Positions 6,395 to 15,738 of a stretch of DNA of 58,254 nt are shown here, one piece after another (within the stretch, counting starts at the first letter, position 1; each line of letters starts with the position of its first letter). A program made the translations under genes and the position numbers. Under the pieces are notes generated by a model, which searched no databases, was not told where the DNA came from, and saw nothing but the letters and a program-made list of their open reading frames with translations. Source of the DNA: Nocardia transvalensis NBRC 15921 (GTDB lineage: Bacteria; Actinomycetota; Actinomycetes; Mycobacteriales; Mycobacteriaceae); NCBI RefSeq assembly GCF_000308875.1, contig NZ_BAGL01000028.1:1-58254 (forward strand), written 5' to 3'.

Positions 6395-8560
6395 ATGCGA
6401 CTAGCGTGCGTCCTCATGAGCGGGGCCGGTAATCCTCGGGACCATGGCGACACCCACTCGGAACCTGTCGGCGCGGACACCGCGGGTCGGGTATCCGTCA
6501 ACAAGCCGGTGTTCTGCGCGGCCGCCGGGATCGTCCTCGCCTTCGCCCTCTGGGCGCTCGCCTCGCCGGACGGGGCCGAGAACGTCGTCGGCGAGGTCAA
6601 GACCTTCATCTCCACCTGGTTCGGCTGGTGGTACTTCGTGCTCGGGACGTTCATCGTCGGGCTCGTCGTATTCCTCGGCGCCAGCCGGTACGGCCGCTAC
6701 CGTCTGGGTCCGGAGGAGTCCCGCCCCGAATACAGCCTGTTCACCTGGACCGCCATGCTGTTCGCCGCCGGGATCGGCATCGACCTGATGTTCTTCTCGG
6801 TGGCGGAGCCCGCCTACAACTACGTGAAACCGCCGCGCGGCCCGGCCGAGACCGACGACGCGGCCCGGGAGGCCGTGACCTGGACGATCTTCCACTACGG
6901 CATCACCGGCTGGGCGATGTACGCGCTCATGGGCGGCGCGCTCGCCTACTTCGCGTTCCGGCGCGGCCTGCCGCTCACCATCCGCGCGGCGCTCTCCCCG
7001 ATCGTCGGCAAGCGGGTGAACGGGCGGTGGGGCGACGCGATCGACGTCGCGGCGGTGCTCGGCACCATCTTCGGCATCGCTACCTCGCTCGGCATCGGCG
7101 TGGTGCAGCTCAACTACGGCCTGCACGAGATGTTCGGCGTCCCGCTGGGCAAGGCCGCCCAGATCGGGCTCATCGCGCTGTCGATCGCCATCACCACCGT
7201 CTCGGCGACGACGGGCGTGGACAAGGGCATCCGCCGGTTGTCGGAGCTCAACGTCATCATGGCGATCGCGCTGCTGGTCTACATCCTGGTCGCGGGCCGG
7301 ACGGACTTCCTGCTCAACGGGATCGCGCAGAACGCCGGCGACTACCTCTCTACCTTCCTCGACCGCACGCTCGACACCTTCGCCTGGGACCGCAATCCGG
7401 AGACGGCCAACCGGCCGACCACCTGGCTCGACTCCTGGACGCTGTTCTTCTGGGCGTGGTGGGTGGCCTGGGCGCCGTTCGTCGGCCTGTTCCTCGCGCG
7501 CATCTCCCGCGGACGCACCCTGCGGCAGTTCATCTTCGGCGTGCTCGTGGTGCCGTTCAGTTTCATCGTGCTGTGGATCTCGATCTTCGGCAACAGCGCG
7601 CTGGACGTCGCCCGGACCGACAAGGGGTTCGCCGAGACGACGGCCGAGCGGGCCGAGGTCGGCTTCTACTCGTTGCTCGAGAAGTATCCCGGCGCACCGC
7701 TGCTGCTCGGCATCGCCACCTTCACCGGGCTGCTGTTCTACGTGACCAGCGCGGATTCGGGATCGCTCGTGATGGGCAACTTCACCTCCCGGTTGCCCGA
7801 CCCGATGGCCGACTGCGCGACCAGCACGCGCATCTTCTGGTCCGCGGCGATCGGCGTGCTCACGCTGTCGATGCTGTTCGCCGGCGCGGGCGGATCCATC
7901 ACGACGTTGCAGAACGCCACCATCATCATGGGACTGCCGTTCTCGTTCATCCTGTGCCTCATCGGGTTCGCGCTGCTGCGTTCCCTGCACAACGAGTCCT
8001 ACAAACTCGACAGCTACCGCACGACGCTGCCGAAGGCGATCGCGGTTGGGCGCGGCCCGGCCGGGCAGGGCGGTTGGCGGCGCAGACTGCTCGCCACCAC
8101 GCAGTACCCCGGTCCGGCGGCGACGCGGAGGTTCGTCACGAACACCGTGATCCCGGCGCTGCGCGAGGTCGCCGACGAATTCACCCGGACGGGATACACC
8201 GCGACCGTGGACGAATCCGGGCGCAGCGAGGGCATGCCGTCGCCGACCCTCGTCGTCGACCAGGCGAGCGAGCCGCGCTTCGAATACTGCGTGTGGCCGG
8301 TCTCGGCGCCGACGCCGACCTACGCCGTACTCGCGCAGCGCTCCGCCGATCGCTATTTCCGCTGCGAGGTGTACCTCGCCGAGGGCTCGCAGGGCTACTC
8401 GCTCAACGGTTACAGCCGCGAGCAGATCATCGGCGACGTCCTCGACCAGTACGAGCGCCACCTCGCCTACCTGCACCTGCGGCGCTCGGCGCACGACCAC
8501 TACGAGCCGGAATCGGATGCCGAAGTCACCGACAGCGACCCCGAAGGGACACCCGCATGA
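6395..8560 (+). CDS. betT: High-affinity choline transporter, BCCT family
   Basis: 721 residues, 12 predicted TM helices and a soluble C-terminal tail of about 190 residues. The choline-type BCCT signature GIGIDLMFFSVAEPAYNY is present near residue 125. The tryptophan-rich segment FFWAWWVAWAPFVGLFLARI is at about 350, and YVTSADSGSLVMGNF follows at about 450. The long tail, ending in a DQYERHLAYLHLRR segment, is typical of BetT proteins that are regulated by osmolarity. It imports choline with a proton or sodium ion. The start used has GGAGAG 7 bases upstream; ATG 6416 is an alternative. It is first in betT-betB-betA with overlapping stop and start. Confidence 0.93.
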   Translation: MRLACVLMSGAGNPRDHGDTHSEPVGADTAGRVSVNKPVFCAAAGIVLAFALWALASPDGAENVVGEVKTFISTWFGWWYFVLGTFIVGLVVFLGASRYGRYRLGPEESRPEYSLFTWTAMLFAAGIGIDLMFFSVAEPAYNYVKPPRGPAETDDAAREAVTWTIFHYGITGWAMYALMGGALAYFAFRRGLPLTIRAALSPIVGKRVNGRWGDAIDVAAVLGTIFGIATSLGIGVVQLNYGLHEMFGVPLGKAAQIGLIALSIAITTVSATTGVDKGIRRLSELNVIMAIALLVYILVAGRTDFLLNGIAQNAGDYLSTFLDRTLDTFAWDRNPETANRPTTWLDSWTLFFWAWWVAWAPFVGLFLARISRGRTLRQFIFGVLVVPFSFIVLWISIFGNSALDVARTDKGFAETTAERAEVGFYSLLEKYPGAPLLLGIATFTGLLFYVTSADSGSLVMGNFTSRLPDPMADCATSTRIFWSAAIGVLTLSMLFAGAGGSITTLQNATIIMGLPFSFILCLIGFALLRSLHNESYKLDSYRTTLPKAIAVGRGPAGQGGWRRRLLATTQYPGPAATRRFVTNTVIPALREVADEFTRTGYTATVDESGRSEGMPSPTLVVDQASEPRFEYCVWPVSAPTPTYAVLAQRSADRYFRCEVYLAEGSQGYSLNGYSREQIIGDVLDQYERHLAYLHLRRSAHDHYEPESDAEVTDSDPEGTPA

Positions 8561-10071
8561 GTAGGAGTGACACGCTCTACATCGACGGCGCCTGGCGCCC
8601 CGCCGAATCCGGCGAGACTCGCGAGATCCGTTGTCCCGCGGACAATTCCGTCGTCGGCATCGTCGCCGAGGCGAGCGCCGCCGACACCGGGGCGGCCATC
8701 GCCGCCGCCCGCCGCGCCTTCGACGGCGGACCCTGGCGGCAGACCTCCGCTGCGGAGCGCGGCGACCTGCTGCTGCGGGTCGCGGGCGCGATCGACGCCC
8801 GCCGCGACGAATTCGTCCGCGCCGAAACCCTCGACACCGGCAAGCGCCCGTACGAGTCGGATATCGACATGTCCGATATCGCGAACTGCTTCCGCTACTT
8901 CGGCAAGCTGGCCGCCGAGGACGCCGGGCGCGTCGTCGACGCCGGTTCTCCCGACGTCGACTCGCGAATCGTGTACGAGCCGGTCGGCGTCTGCGGGCTC
9001 ATCACGCCGTGGAACTACCCGCTGTTGCAGGCGGCGTGGAAGGTGGCGCCGGCGCTGGCCGCGGGCAACACCTTCGTCCTCAAACCGGCGGAGCTGACGC
9101 CGCATACGGCGATCCTGCTGCTGTCGGTGCTGCACGATCTCGGCGTGCCGCCGGGCGTGGCGAACCTCGTCCTCGGTGCGGGCGCGACCGCCGGTGCGCC
9201 GTTGTCGGCGCATCCGGATGTCGATCTCGTTTCGTTCACCGGCGGCCTGGTCACCGGCAGGGTCATCGCCCGCGAGGCGGCGGCGACGGTGAAGAAGGTG
9301 GCCCTCGAACTCGGCGGGAAGAATCCGAATGTCGTCTTCGCCGACGCCTGCGATACTCCCGAGCGGCTGGCCGCCGCCGTCGACAACGCCTTGAACGCGG
9401 CGTTCCTGCACTCCGGCCAGGTGTGTTCGGCCGGGGCGCGGCTCGTCGTCGAGGCGTCGGCACACGATCGTTTCGTCGACGAGCTGGTGCGCCGGGCCGA
9501 GGGGATCCGGCTCGGGCTGCCCTTCGCCGAGGGCACCGAGACCGGGCCGCTCATCTCCGCCGCGCACCGGGACAAGGTGCACGCCTACGTCGAGCGGGCC
9601 CGCGCCGACGGGGCCGTCATCCGCACCGGCGGCGCGTTCGCGACCGGCGACCACGGCTCGGGCAGCCTCGACGACGGCTACTTCTATCTGCCGACCGTCA
9701 TCGACCACGCCACCCGCGATATGGCGTGCGTGCACGACGAGGCGTTCGGGCCGACCGTCACCGTCGAGACGTTCACCACCGAGGACGAGGCGGTGACCAT
9801 CGCCAACGACACCGAGTACGGGCTGGCCGGCGCGGTGTGGTCGTCCGATGCCGCGCGCGCCCGCCGTATCGCCGCGCGGCTGCGGCACGGCACGGTGTGG
9901 GTCAACGACTTCGGCCCCTACCTGCCGCAGGCCGAGTGGGGCGGCTACGGCCACTCCGGCGTCGGCCGCGAACTGGGTCCGTCGGGTCTGCACGAATACC
10001 GCGAGGCCAAACACGTCTACGAGAATCTCCGGCCGGGCGTCACCGGCTGGTTCGCCGAGCGAGGGGAGTGA
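8557..10071 (+). CDS. betB: Betaine aldehyde dehydrogenase
   Basis: 504 residues, aldehyde dehydrogenase superfamily, oxidising betaine aldehyde to glycine betaine with NAD(P). Seen: oxyanion Asn153 in TPWNYPL, the general-base Glu251 in LELGGKNP, and catalytic Cys290 in HSGQVCSAGAR. The Rossmann loop reads SFTGGLVTGRV. The last residues of the gene for BetT overlap its ATG by four bases, and betA follows within three bases. Specificity for betaine aldehyde is inferred from the operon; the fold and activity class are certain. Confidence 0.93.
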   Translation: MSRSDTLYIDGAWRPAESGETREIRCPADNSVVGIVAEASAADTGAAIAAARRAFDGGPWRQTSAAERGDLLLRVAGAIDARRDEFVRAETLDTGKRPYESDIDMSDIANCFRYFGKLAAEDAGRVVDAGSPDVDSRIVYEPVGVCGLITPWNYPLLQAAWKVAPALAAGNTFVLKPAELTPHTAILLLSVLHDLGVPPGVANLVLGAGATAGAPLSAHPDVDLVSFTGGLVTGRVIAREAAATVKKVALELGGKNPNVVFADACDTPERLAAAVDNALNAAFLHSGQVCSAGARLVVEASAHDRFVDELVRRAEGIRLGLPFAEGTETGPLISAAHRDKVHAYVERARADGAVIRTGGAFATGDHGSGSLDDGYFYLPTVIDHATRDMACVHDEAFGPTVTVETFTTEDEAVTIANDTEYGLAGAVWSSDAARARRIAARLRHGTVWVNDFGPYLPQAEWGGYGHSGVGRELGPSGLHEYREAKHVYENLRPGVTGWFAERGE

Positions 10072-10073
10072 CA

Positions 10074-11624
10074 GTGACCGAGTACGACTACGTGATCGTC
10101 GGCGGCGGATCCGCGGGCGCGGCCGTCGCCTCCCGGCTGTCGGAGGATCCGTCGGTGACCGTCTGCCTGCTTGAGGCCGGGCCGACCGATGTCGGCGACG
10201 AGGCCGTCCTGCGGCTGGACCGCTGGATGGAGCTGCTCGAGTCGGGCTACGACTGGGACTACCCGATCGAGCCGCAGGAGAACGGCAATTCGTTCATGCG
10301 CCATGCCCGCGCGAAGGTGCTCGGCGGCTGCTCGTCGCACAACAGCTGCATCGCGTTCTGGGCGCCGCGCGAGGATCTCGATTCCTGGGAGCGTGACCAC
10401 GGCTGTGCCGGATGGGGTTCGGATTCGATGTACCGGCTGTATCCGCGGATCGAGACCAACGACGGCCCCGGCGACCACCACGGCCACAACGGCCCCGTCC
10501 ACATCATGACGGTGCCGCCGGAGGATCCGTGCGGGGTCGCCGTGCTCGACGCCTGCGAGGCCGTCGGGATTCCGCGCGTCGAATTCAACTCGGGGAGCAC
10601 GGTTGTCAACGGCGCCAACTTCTTCCAGATCAATCGCCGCGCCGACGGCACGCGCGCGTCCTCGTCGGTGAGTTACCTGCATCCGCATCTGGACCGGCCC
10701 AACCTCACCCTCCGGACAGGATCGTGGGCCAAGCGGATCGTCGTGGAAGGCGGGCGAGCGGTCGGGGTCGACATCACCGACAACGCGTTCGGACGCGCCA
10801 CCCGGATCTCGGCGGGACGCGAGGTCATCGTCTCCGCCGGCGCGATCGACTCGCCGAAGTTGCTCATGCTGTCGGGCATCGGACCGGCGGATCACCTGCG
10901 CGAGAACGGAATCGACGTGCTGGCCGACTCGCCGGGCGTCGGCGCTCACCTCCAGGACCACCCCGAGGGTGTCATCGGATTCGAGACGACGCGGCGAATG
11001 GTACGTAGCTCGACCCAGTGGTGGGAGATCGGAATCTTCACCCCGACCGTCGACGGGCTCGACCGGCCGGACCTGATGATGCACTACGGCAGCGTGCCGT
11101 TCGATATGCACACCCTGCGCCAGGGGTATCCGACGGCCTCCGAAACCTTCTGTCTCACACCGAATGTCACCCACGCCCGCTCGCGCGGCACCGTCCGGCT
11201 GCGCTCCCGCGACTTCCGCGACAAGCCGCGCGTCGACCCGCGCTACTTCACCGATCCCGAGGGCCACGACCTGCGCGTGATGATCGCCGGTCTCCGCAAG
11301 GCCCGCGAGATCGCCGCTGCCGCACCGCTTTCCGACTGGATCGCCCGCGAACTGTACCCCGGCCCGGACACGCGCTCCGACGCCGAACTGGCCGACTACA
11401 TCCGCCGCACCCACAACACCGTCTACCACCCGGTGGGCACTGTCCGGATGGGCGCCGCCGACGATCCGATGAGCCCCCTCGATCCGGAACTGCGGGTCAA
11501 GGGCATCGACGGCCTGCGCGTCGCCGACGCCTCGATCTTCCCCGAGCACACCACGGTGAACCCGAACATCACCGTGATGCTCGTCGGCGAACGCTGCGCG
11601 GAACTCGTGACCGAGGCCCGGTAG
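10074..11624 (+). CDS. betA: Choline dehydrogenase, GMC oxidoreductase
   Basis: 516 residues starting at GTG 10074, with GAGGGGAG 5 bases upstream; an in-frame GTG at 10068 is less well spaced. The FAD dinucleotide motif VIVGGGSAGAAVASRL is at the N-terminus. GMC signatures follow (KVLGGCSSHN near residue 80; GAIDSPKLLMLSGIGP near 260). The active-site His452 is in YHPVGTVRMG, and a TTVNPNITVM motif is near residue 493. It oxidises choline to betaine aldehyde, handing the product to BetB. It completes a choline uptake and oxidation route for osmoprotection or choline catabolism. No BetI-type repressor is adjacent. Confidence 0.92.
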   Translation: MTEYDYVIVGGGSAGAAVASRLSEDPSVTVCLLEAGPTDVGDEAVLRLDRWMELLESGYDWDYPIEPQENGNSFMRHARAKVLGGCSSHNSCIAFWAPREDLDSWERDHGCAGWGSDSMYRLYPRIETNDGPGDHHGHNGPVHIMTVPPEDPCGVAVLDACEAVGIPRVEFNSGSTVVNGANFFQINRRADGTRASSSVSYLHPHLDRPNLTLRTGSWAKRIVVEGGRAVGVDITDNAFGRATRISAGREVIVSAGAIDSPKLLMLSGIGPADHLRENGIDVLADSPGVGAHLQDHPEGVIGFETTRRMVRSSTQWWEIGIFTPTVDGLDRPDLMMHYGSVPFDMHTLRQGYPTASETFCLTPNVTHARSRGTVRLRSRDFRDKPRVDPRYFTDPEGHDLRVMIAGLRKAREIAAAAPLSDWIARELYPGPDTRSDAELADYIRRTHNTVYHPVGTVRMGAADDPMSPLDPELRVKGIDGLRVADASIFPEHTTVNPNITVMLVGERCAELVTEAR

Positions 11625-11635
11625 CGCCGGGCCGG

Positions 11636-12409
11636 CTACGACGGCTGCCGGGTCGGCATGATCGTGATCTGCTGCAGGTTCACGTGTGCGGGCCGGGACG
11701 CCAGGAAGTCGACGGCCTCGGCGACATCCTCCGGGTCGAGCCAGGTCATCTCCTGTTTCGAACCCTCGAGCCAGTCCTGGGCGCCGGCGTCGGTGACGTG
11801 GCTCTGCAACTCCGTGCCGACGATGCCCGGCTCGATGGCGGAGACGCGGACGTCCTTGGCGCCGAGTTCCGCGCGCAGGGTGCGCGACAGGTGCGTCACG
11901 TAGGCCTTGGTGCCCGAGTACACCGCGAAATTCGGGAACAGGTTCTGCGCGGCGATCGAGGACGTGTTGACCAGGTCGGCCACGCCCTTGTCCGCGGCCG
12001 CGGCGATCAGCTGCGGCACGAACGCGCCGATGGCGTTCATCAGGCCCGTCACGTTCAGATCGATCTGCCGCTGCCACTGCTCGACGGGCAGTTCCTCGAC
12101 GGGCGCGGGCAGCATGACACCCGCGTTGTTGAACAGCAGATCGACGGTGCCGAGTTCGGTGGCCACCCGCTCGGCCGCGGTGCGCAGGGCCTGCGCGTCG
12201 GTGACATCGACGGTCAGGGCCAGCGCCGTCCCGCCCGCCTGTTCGATCTCCTCGACCAGGAGTTCGAGCCGCTCGGCCCGGCGCGCGACGAGGGCCACCG
12301 CCGCACCGGACGCGGCCAGCCGCTTGGCGGTCGCGGCGCCGATGCCGCTGGAGGCGCCGGTCACCACGGCGACGCGGCCGGCGAGGGAGGTGGTGTTGTG
12401 CGTGGTCAT
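11636..12409 (-). CDS. Classical short-chain dehydrogenase/reductase
   Basis: 257 residues. The ATG at 12409 has AGGAGAG 8 bases upstream; the longer open frame is not used. NADP-type Rossmann motif VVTGASSGIG at about 14-23, NNAGV at about 90, and the catalytic Ser-Tyr-Lys set in NTSSIAAQN and YSGTKAYV. It reduces or oxidises an unknown carbonyl substrate. It is divergent from an MmyB-like regulator, a pairing that recurs in actinobacteria, so that regulator is its probable controller. It converges on betA with an 11-base gap. Confidence 0.9.
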   Translation of the reverse strand: MTTHNTTSLAGRVAVVTGASSGIGAATAKRLAASGAAVALVARRAERLELLVEEIEQAGGTALALTVDVTDAQALRTAAERVATELGTVDLLFNNAGVMLPAPVEELPVEQWQRQIDLNVTGLMNAIGAFVPQLIAAAADKGVADLVNTSSIAAQNLFPNFAVYSGTKAYVTHLSRTLRAELGAKDVRVSAIEPGIVGTELQSHVTDAGAQDWLEGSKQEMTWLDPEDVAEAVDFLASRPAHVNLQQITIMPTRQPS

Positions 12410-12510
12410 GGGTGTGATCTCTCCTGTGTGTCGTCCGCGGCGGTAAGTGCCGCGTATCCGATACAACAGCGGGATCGGGGCCCTCGAACGGCCTGAATGC
12501 GTCCTGCTCG

Positions 12511-12535
12511 ACCTAGGTCCGGCGAACCTGGGTCC
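12511..12535. promoter_or_regulatory. Direct repeats between SDR and MmyB-like regulator genes
   Basis: ACCTAGGTCC (12511-12520) and ACCTGGGTCC (12526-12535) are near-identical 10-mers spaced 15 bp start to start, each itself nearly palindromic. They lie between the divergent starts (12409 and 12590). MmyB-like regulators are known to be paired with divergent SDR genes and a conserved spacer motif, so this is the likely operator; the exact match to a published motif was not checked. Confidence 0.55.
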
Positions 12536-12589
12536 AGCAGACCGACCTTCGCCGCGATGCGAGGCGGCCGCGGGCGTCAAACTGGATCC

Positions 12590-13477
12590 ATGGAGCACAA
12601 TGCCGAGCTGAAGGAGTTCTTGCGCACCCGCCGCGCGCGCCTGAACGTCGATGACCTGCGGATCGGTGGAACCGGCGGCGTACGCCGGGTGCCGGGGCTG
12701 CGCCGCGAAGAGGTTGCTCAGCTCGCCGGGGTCAGCGTGGACTATTACAGCCGCCTCGAACAGGGACGCACGCTGAACGTCTCCGACGAGGTCCTCGATG
12801 CCGTGGCTCGTGCCCTGCGCCTGGACGAGGTCGAGCGTTCCTATCTGTTCCAGATCGCGCGGGCGAATCCGCGGCGTGCCCGGCGGCGCGCTCCGGCGCG
12901 CGTGCAGCGGGTCCGCCCCGGGGTGCGCCGCATTCTCGAGACGCTCGACGACGTGACGCCCGCCTTCGTCTTCGGCCGTCGCATGGACATCCTCGCCGCC
13001 AACCGTCTGGCCCGGGCGCTGATCACCGACTTCGAGGCGCTCCCGCCCCGGGACCGGAACCTGGTGCGCTACACCTTCCTCGACGAGTCCGCCCGCGAGC
13101 TGTACCTCGATTGGGAGGAGGTCGCCCGGGACAATGTCGGGGTGCTGCGCCTGGACGCCGGTCGTCATCCAGACGACCCGCTGCTGGCCGAACTCGTCGG
13201 CGAACTCGCCGTCAAGAGCCCGGAGTTCCGGCGCTGGTGGGCCGACCACAACGTCCGCGAACGCAGTCACGGCAGCAAGCGCTACCACCACCCTCTCGTC
13301 GGCGATCTCACCATCGACTACGAAAGCGTCTCGCTACCAGGCGATCCCGATCAGACGCTGTGCATCTACACCGCGGAGGCGGGCTCGGCGTCGGAGAACG
13401 CCCTGCGGCTGCTCGCCGCGTGGACCGGGCCGGAGACCACGCCCGCGCGGGCCGACGCCGAACACACCCGGAAATGA
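12590..13477 (+). CDS. MmyB-like XRE family transcriptional regulator
   Basis: 295 residues from ATG 12590; the frame is open from 12497 but the earlier part is the operator region. The XRE helix-turn-helix spans about 10-75 (RREEVAQLAGVSVDYYSRLE). It is followed by the PAS-like MmyB ligand-binding domain at about 110-275, with YTFLDESARELYLDWE, EFRRWWADHNVRER and the YESVSLPGDPDQTLCIYTAE ending typical of that family. This domain is thought to bind a fatty-acid-like ligand. It is divergent from an SDR gene. It ends at a very strong terminator hairpin. Confidence 0.9.
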   Translation: MEHNAELKEFLRTRRARLNVDDLRIGGTGGVRRVPGLRREEVAQLAGVSVDYYSRLEQGRTLNVSDEVLDAVARALRLDEVERSYLFQIARANPRRARRRAPARVQRVRPGVRRILETLDDVTPAFVFGRRMDILAANRLARALITDFEALPPRDRNLVRYTFLDESARELYLDWEEVARDNVGVLRLDAGRHPDDPLLAELVGELAVKSPEFRRWWADHNVRERSHGSKRYHHPLVGDLTIDYESVSLPGDPDQTLCIYTAEAGSASENALRLLAAWTGPETTPARADAEHTRK

Positions 13478-13524
13478 CCACCGCCACCTCTCCGGCGCGG
13501 CAGCCGTCGGAGAGGTGGCGGTGG
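13478..13524. terminator. Bidirectional intrinsic terminator
   Basis: A perfect 17-bp stem (13478-13494 with 13508-13524) and a 13-base loop, starting immediately after the regulator stop codon and ending 10 bases before the stop of the convergent secreted-protein gene. It would serve both transcripts. Confidence 0.85.
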
Positions 13525-13533
13525 ATTCCGGAA

Positions 13534-14211
13534 TCAGTTGGCGGGCGCGGGGGTGTTGAGCCGCTGGAAGAACCCGACCACGCTCGCGATCCCGACCGGG
13601 ACGCCGACGAGGAGCGAGCCGCCCGCCGCGCCGATCGCGACACCGACACTCGCGCCGGCGATACAGCCGCCGGGCGCGCCCGCGAAGAAGATCGGGGCGG
13701 TGAGCGCCCCCACGGTGATAGCGCCGAGAATGCATCCACCGACCAGGCCGACGAGGCCGCCGAGCAGCGTGCCGACACCCGTCGCGAGACCGAACTGGGT
13801 GCCCGCGGCGGACAGCGCGGAGTCGAAATCGGCCTGGGCGTCGACGAATTGCAGCGGCATATCCACCGGATGCGCGTCGGCGGCGTCGGTGCTCGGCGTG
13901 AGCGTCGCGGTGTTTCCGTCGATCGTGGCCGCGACGGGATACTCGAGGCCGTCCATCCGATACGCCAGCGGTAGTCCGCCGATCACCGTGCCGGCGGGAT
14001 CCAGCACCACGAACTGGTTGTCGCGCGCCGCGAGGGAGCCGCCATCGGTGGTGAGGACGATCGACTTCCCGACAACGTCGGCGTTCCAATGGATAACGGG
14101 CGCGGAGCCGCCCTGCTCGGTGGCGGCCGGCGCGGCGCTCACCGTTCCGGCGGATGCGGCCAGACCCGCGACGAGCAGAACGGACGTGGCGGCGAATTTC
14201 CGAATCTTCAT
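13534..14211 (-). CDS. Secreted protein with Gly-rich hydrophobic C-terminal half
   Basis: 225 residues. An N-terminal Sec signal peptide is clear: the basic start MKIRKF, a hydrophobic core and cleavage near VSAAPA (about residue 27). Residues 35-120 form a beta-rich domain. The C-terminal half (about 125-215) is a Gly/Ala/Val-rich hydrophobic stretch with two cysteines, in GGCI and GGCIAG, that could form one disulphide or a membrane hairpin. I recognise it only as the kind of exported protein found in multiple copies in Nocardia (possibly DUF8020-like). No function is assigned. Confidence 0.8.
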   Translation of the reverse strand: MKIRKFAATSVLLVAGLAASAGTVSAAPAATEQGGSAPVIHWNADVVGKSIVLTTDGGSLAARDNQFVVLDPAGTVIGGLPLAYRMDGLEYPVAATIDGNTATLTPSTDAADAHPVDMPLQFVDAQADFDSALSAAGTQFGLATGVGTLLGGLVGLVGGCILGAITVGALTAPIFFAGAPGGCIAGASVGVAIGAAGGSLLVGVPVGIASVVGFFQRLNTPAPAN

Positions 14212-14523
14212 GTGACTCCGTACTTTCTCCCGTACCTGCGCTACCGGTGCCGGTGCGCACAGCCCGAAAACGGGCCTTCTGGGAGGGTCGGGCCGTGCTG
14301 TTACCTGGGTGACGCGTTTGTGTGAACAGCCCGAAAACTAGGCATTCTCCAGCAAATCCGGCGCCGGCCGGTTCACCCGGGTGTACTCGGCGGTCGTATC
14401 GCGCACCGGCACCGATGAATTCCGTGAGCGTCCGCCGTCGATACCTCTGAACACACCGGCAGCGGTGGGTCGAGGAAGATCGGACGATCCGGAAGAGATC
14501 CGGGTGAGCGAGAGGCGCGGGCA
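14212..14523. repeat. Intergenic region with a 12-bp direct repeat
   Basis: A 312-bp spacer between divergent genes. CAGCCCGAAAAC occurs exactly at 14260-14271 and 14327-14338, start points 67 bp apart. The first copy also overlaps a small CCCG-AAAA-CGGG hairpin. The repeat could be an operator for either the secreted-protein gene or the monooxygenase gene. No coding region is supported here. Confidence 0.4.
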
Positions 14524-15738
14524 GTGAGCGGTATCAGGGTTTTGGTAGCGGGGGCGAGCGTCGCGGGGCCCGCGCTGGCCCACTGGCTGCACCGATGGGG
14601 AGCCGAGGTGACCGTGGTGGAGCGGGCCCCCGAACTGCGTCCCGGCGGGCAGGCGGTGGACGCGCGCGGGGTGGCCAAGGAGGTCATCGCGCGCATGGGC
14701 CTGGACGCGGCGGTGCGCGCGGCGTGCACCGATACCGCCGGCGCGTACACCGTGGACGCGGACGGGAAGGTGCTGGAGACCTTCCGCGCCGAGGACGACG
14801 GTGGCGACGGGTTCATCGCGGATATCGAGATCCTGCGCGGAGATCTCGCGCGAGTCCTGTACGACGACACCCGCGCCGACGTCGAGTACCTCTTCGGCGA
14901 CCGCATCGCCGAACTCACCCAGGACGCGGACGGCGTCGACGTGGTCTTCGCGGGCGGCGACCGGCGGCGCTTCGACCTCGTGATCGGGGCCGACGGGCTG
15001 CATTCGGCGCTGCGCGCGATGGTCTTCGGGCCGCACGAGCGGTTCCTCCACCACCTCGGCCAGGTGCTGGCCTTCTACAGCGTGCCCAACGAGTTCGGGC
15101 TGGACCGCTGGCTGTTCGAGCACCAAGATCACGAGTCCGGGCGCTCGGTCCTGCTGCGACCCATCCAGGACGCGACCCGGGCGATGGCCATGTTCTACTT
15201 CGCCTCGGCCGATTTCGACGTCGACTACCGCGACATCGAGGCCCAGAAAGTCCTGCTGCGCGAGCGGATCACGGGCCTGGGCTGGTCGACCCCGGACATC
15301 CTCGCGCACCTGGACGACACCCCGGACTTCTACCTCGACCAGGTCGCCCAGGTGGTGATGGACAGCTGGTCGGACGGACGGGTCGGGCTGCTCGGGGACG
15401 CGGCGTTCAGTTCGTCGCCGATGTCCGGACAGGGCACCGGGCTGGCCCTGGTCGGCGCCTACGTGCTGGCCGGCGAACTGGCCGCCGCCGGTTGGGACCC
15501 CGCCATCGGTTTCGCCCGCTACGAGACGCGGATGCGCCCGTACGTCGAGGCCAACCAAGAAATCGGTCGCCTGAACGCCCGCACCCGTGCCGTCCCCGGC
15601 ACGGACCCCGAGCCGATGCCCGATTTCGCGAGCGAATGGTTCGCGGAACTGCTCGGCCGCGCGATCAACGGCGTCGACCTGCCCGACTACACCGGGATGC
15701 CCGACTCCGGCAAAACCCCGGTGGCGGTGGCCGAGTAG
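14524..15738 (+). CDS. FAD-dependent aromatic-type monooxygenase
   Basis: 404 residues, GTG start. A group A flavoprotein monooxygenase with the FAD motif VLVAGASVAGPALAHWL at the N-terminus, where the usual GxGxxG is relaxed to GASVAG. The DG motif appears as LVIGADGLHSALR near residue 155, and the GD motif as RVGLLGDAAFSSSPMSGQG near residue 290. Length and motifs resemble the TetX/PgaE-like hydroxylases that act on polyketides, phenols or antibiotics using NADPH and oxygen. The substrate is unknown. The gene abuts the convergent sigma factor gene with no spacer. Confidence 0.88.
   Translation: MSGIRVLVAGASVAGPALAHWLHRWGAEVTVVERAPELRPGGQAVDARGVAKEVIARMGLDAAVRAACTDTAGAYTVDADGKVLETFRAEDDGGDGFIADIEILRGDLARVLYDDTRADVEYLFGDRIAELTQDADGVDVVFAGGDRRRFDLVIGADGLHSALRAMVFGPHERFLHHLGQVLAFYSVPNEFGLDRWLFEHQDHESGRSVLLRPIQDATRAMAMFYFASADFDVDYRDIEAQKVLLRERITGLGWSTPDILAHLDDTPDFYLDQVAQVVMDSWSDGRVGLLGDAAFSSSPMSGQGTGLALVGAYVLAGELAAAGWDPAIGFARYETRMRPYVEANQEIGRLNARTRAVPGTDPEPMPDFASEWFAELLGRAINGVDLPDYTGMPDSGKTPVAVAE

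Noticed and set aside
14338..15558. A 406-codon minus-strand frame whose end looked protein-like
   Set aside because: It lies antisense to the FAD monooxygenase, which has all expected motifs; low-complexity composition indicates a shadow frame.
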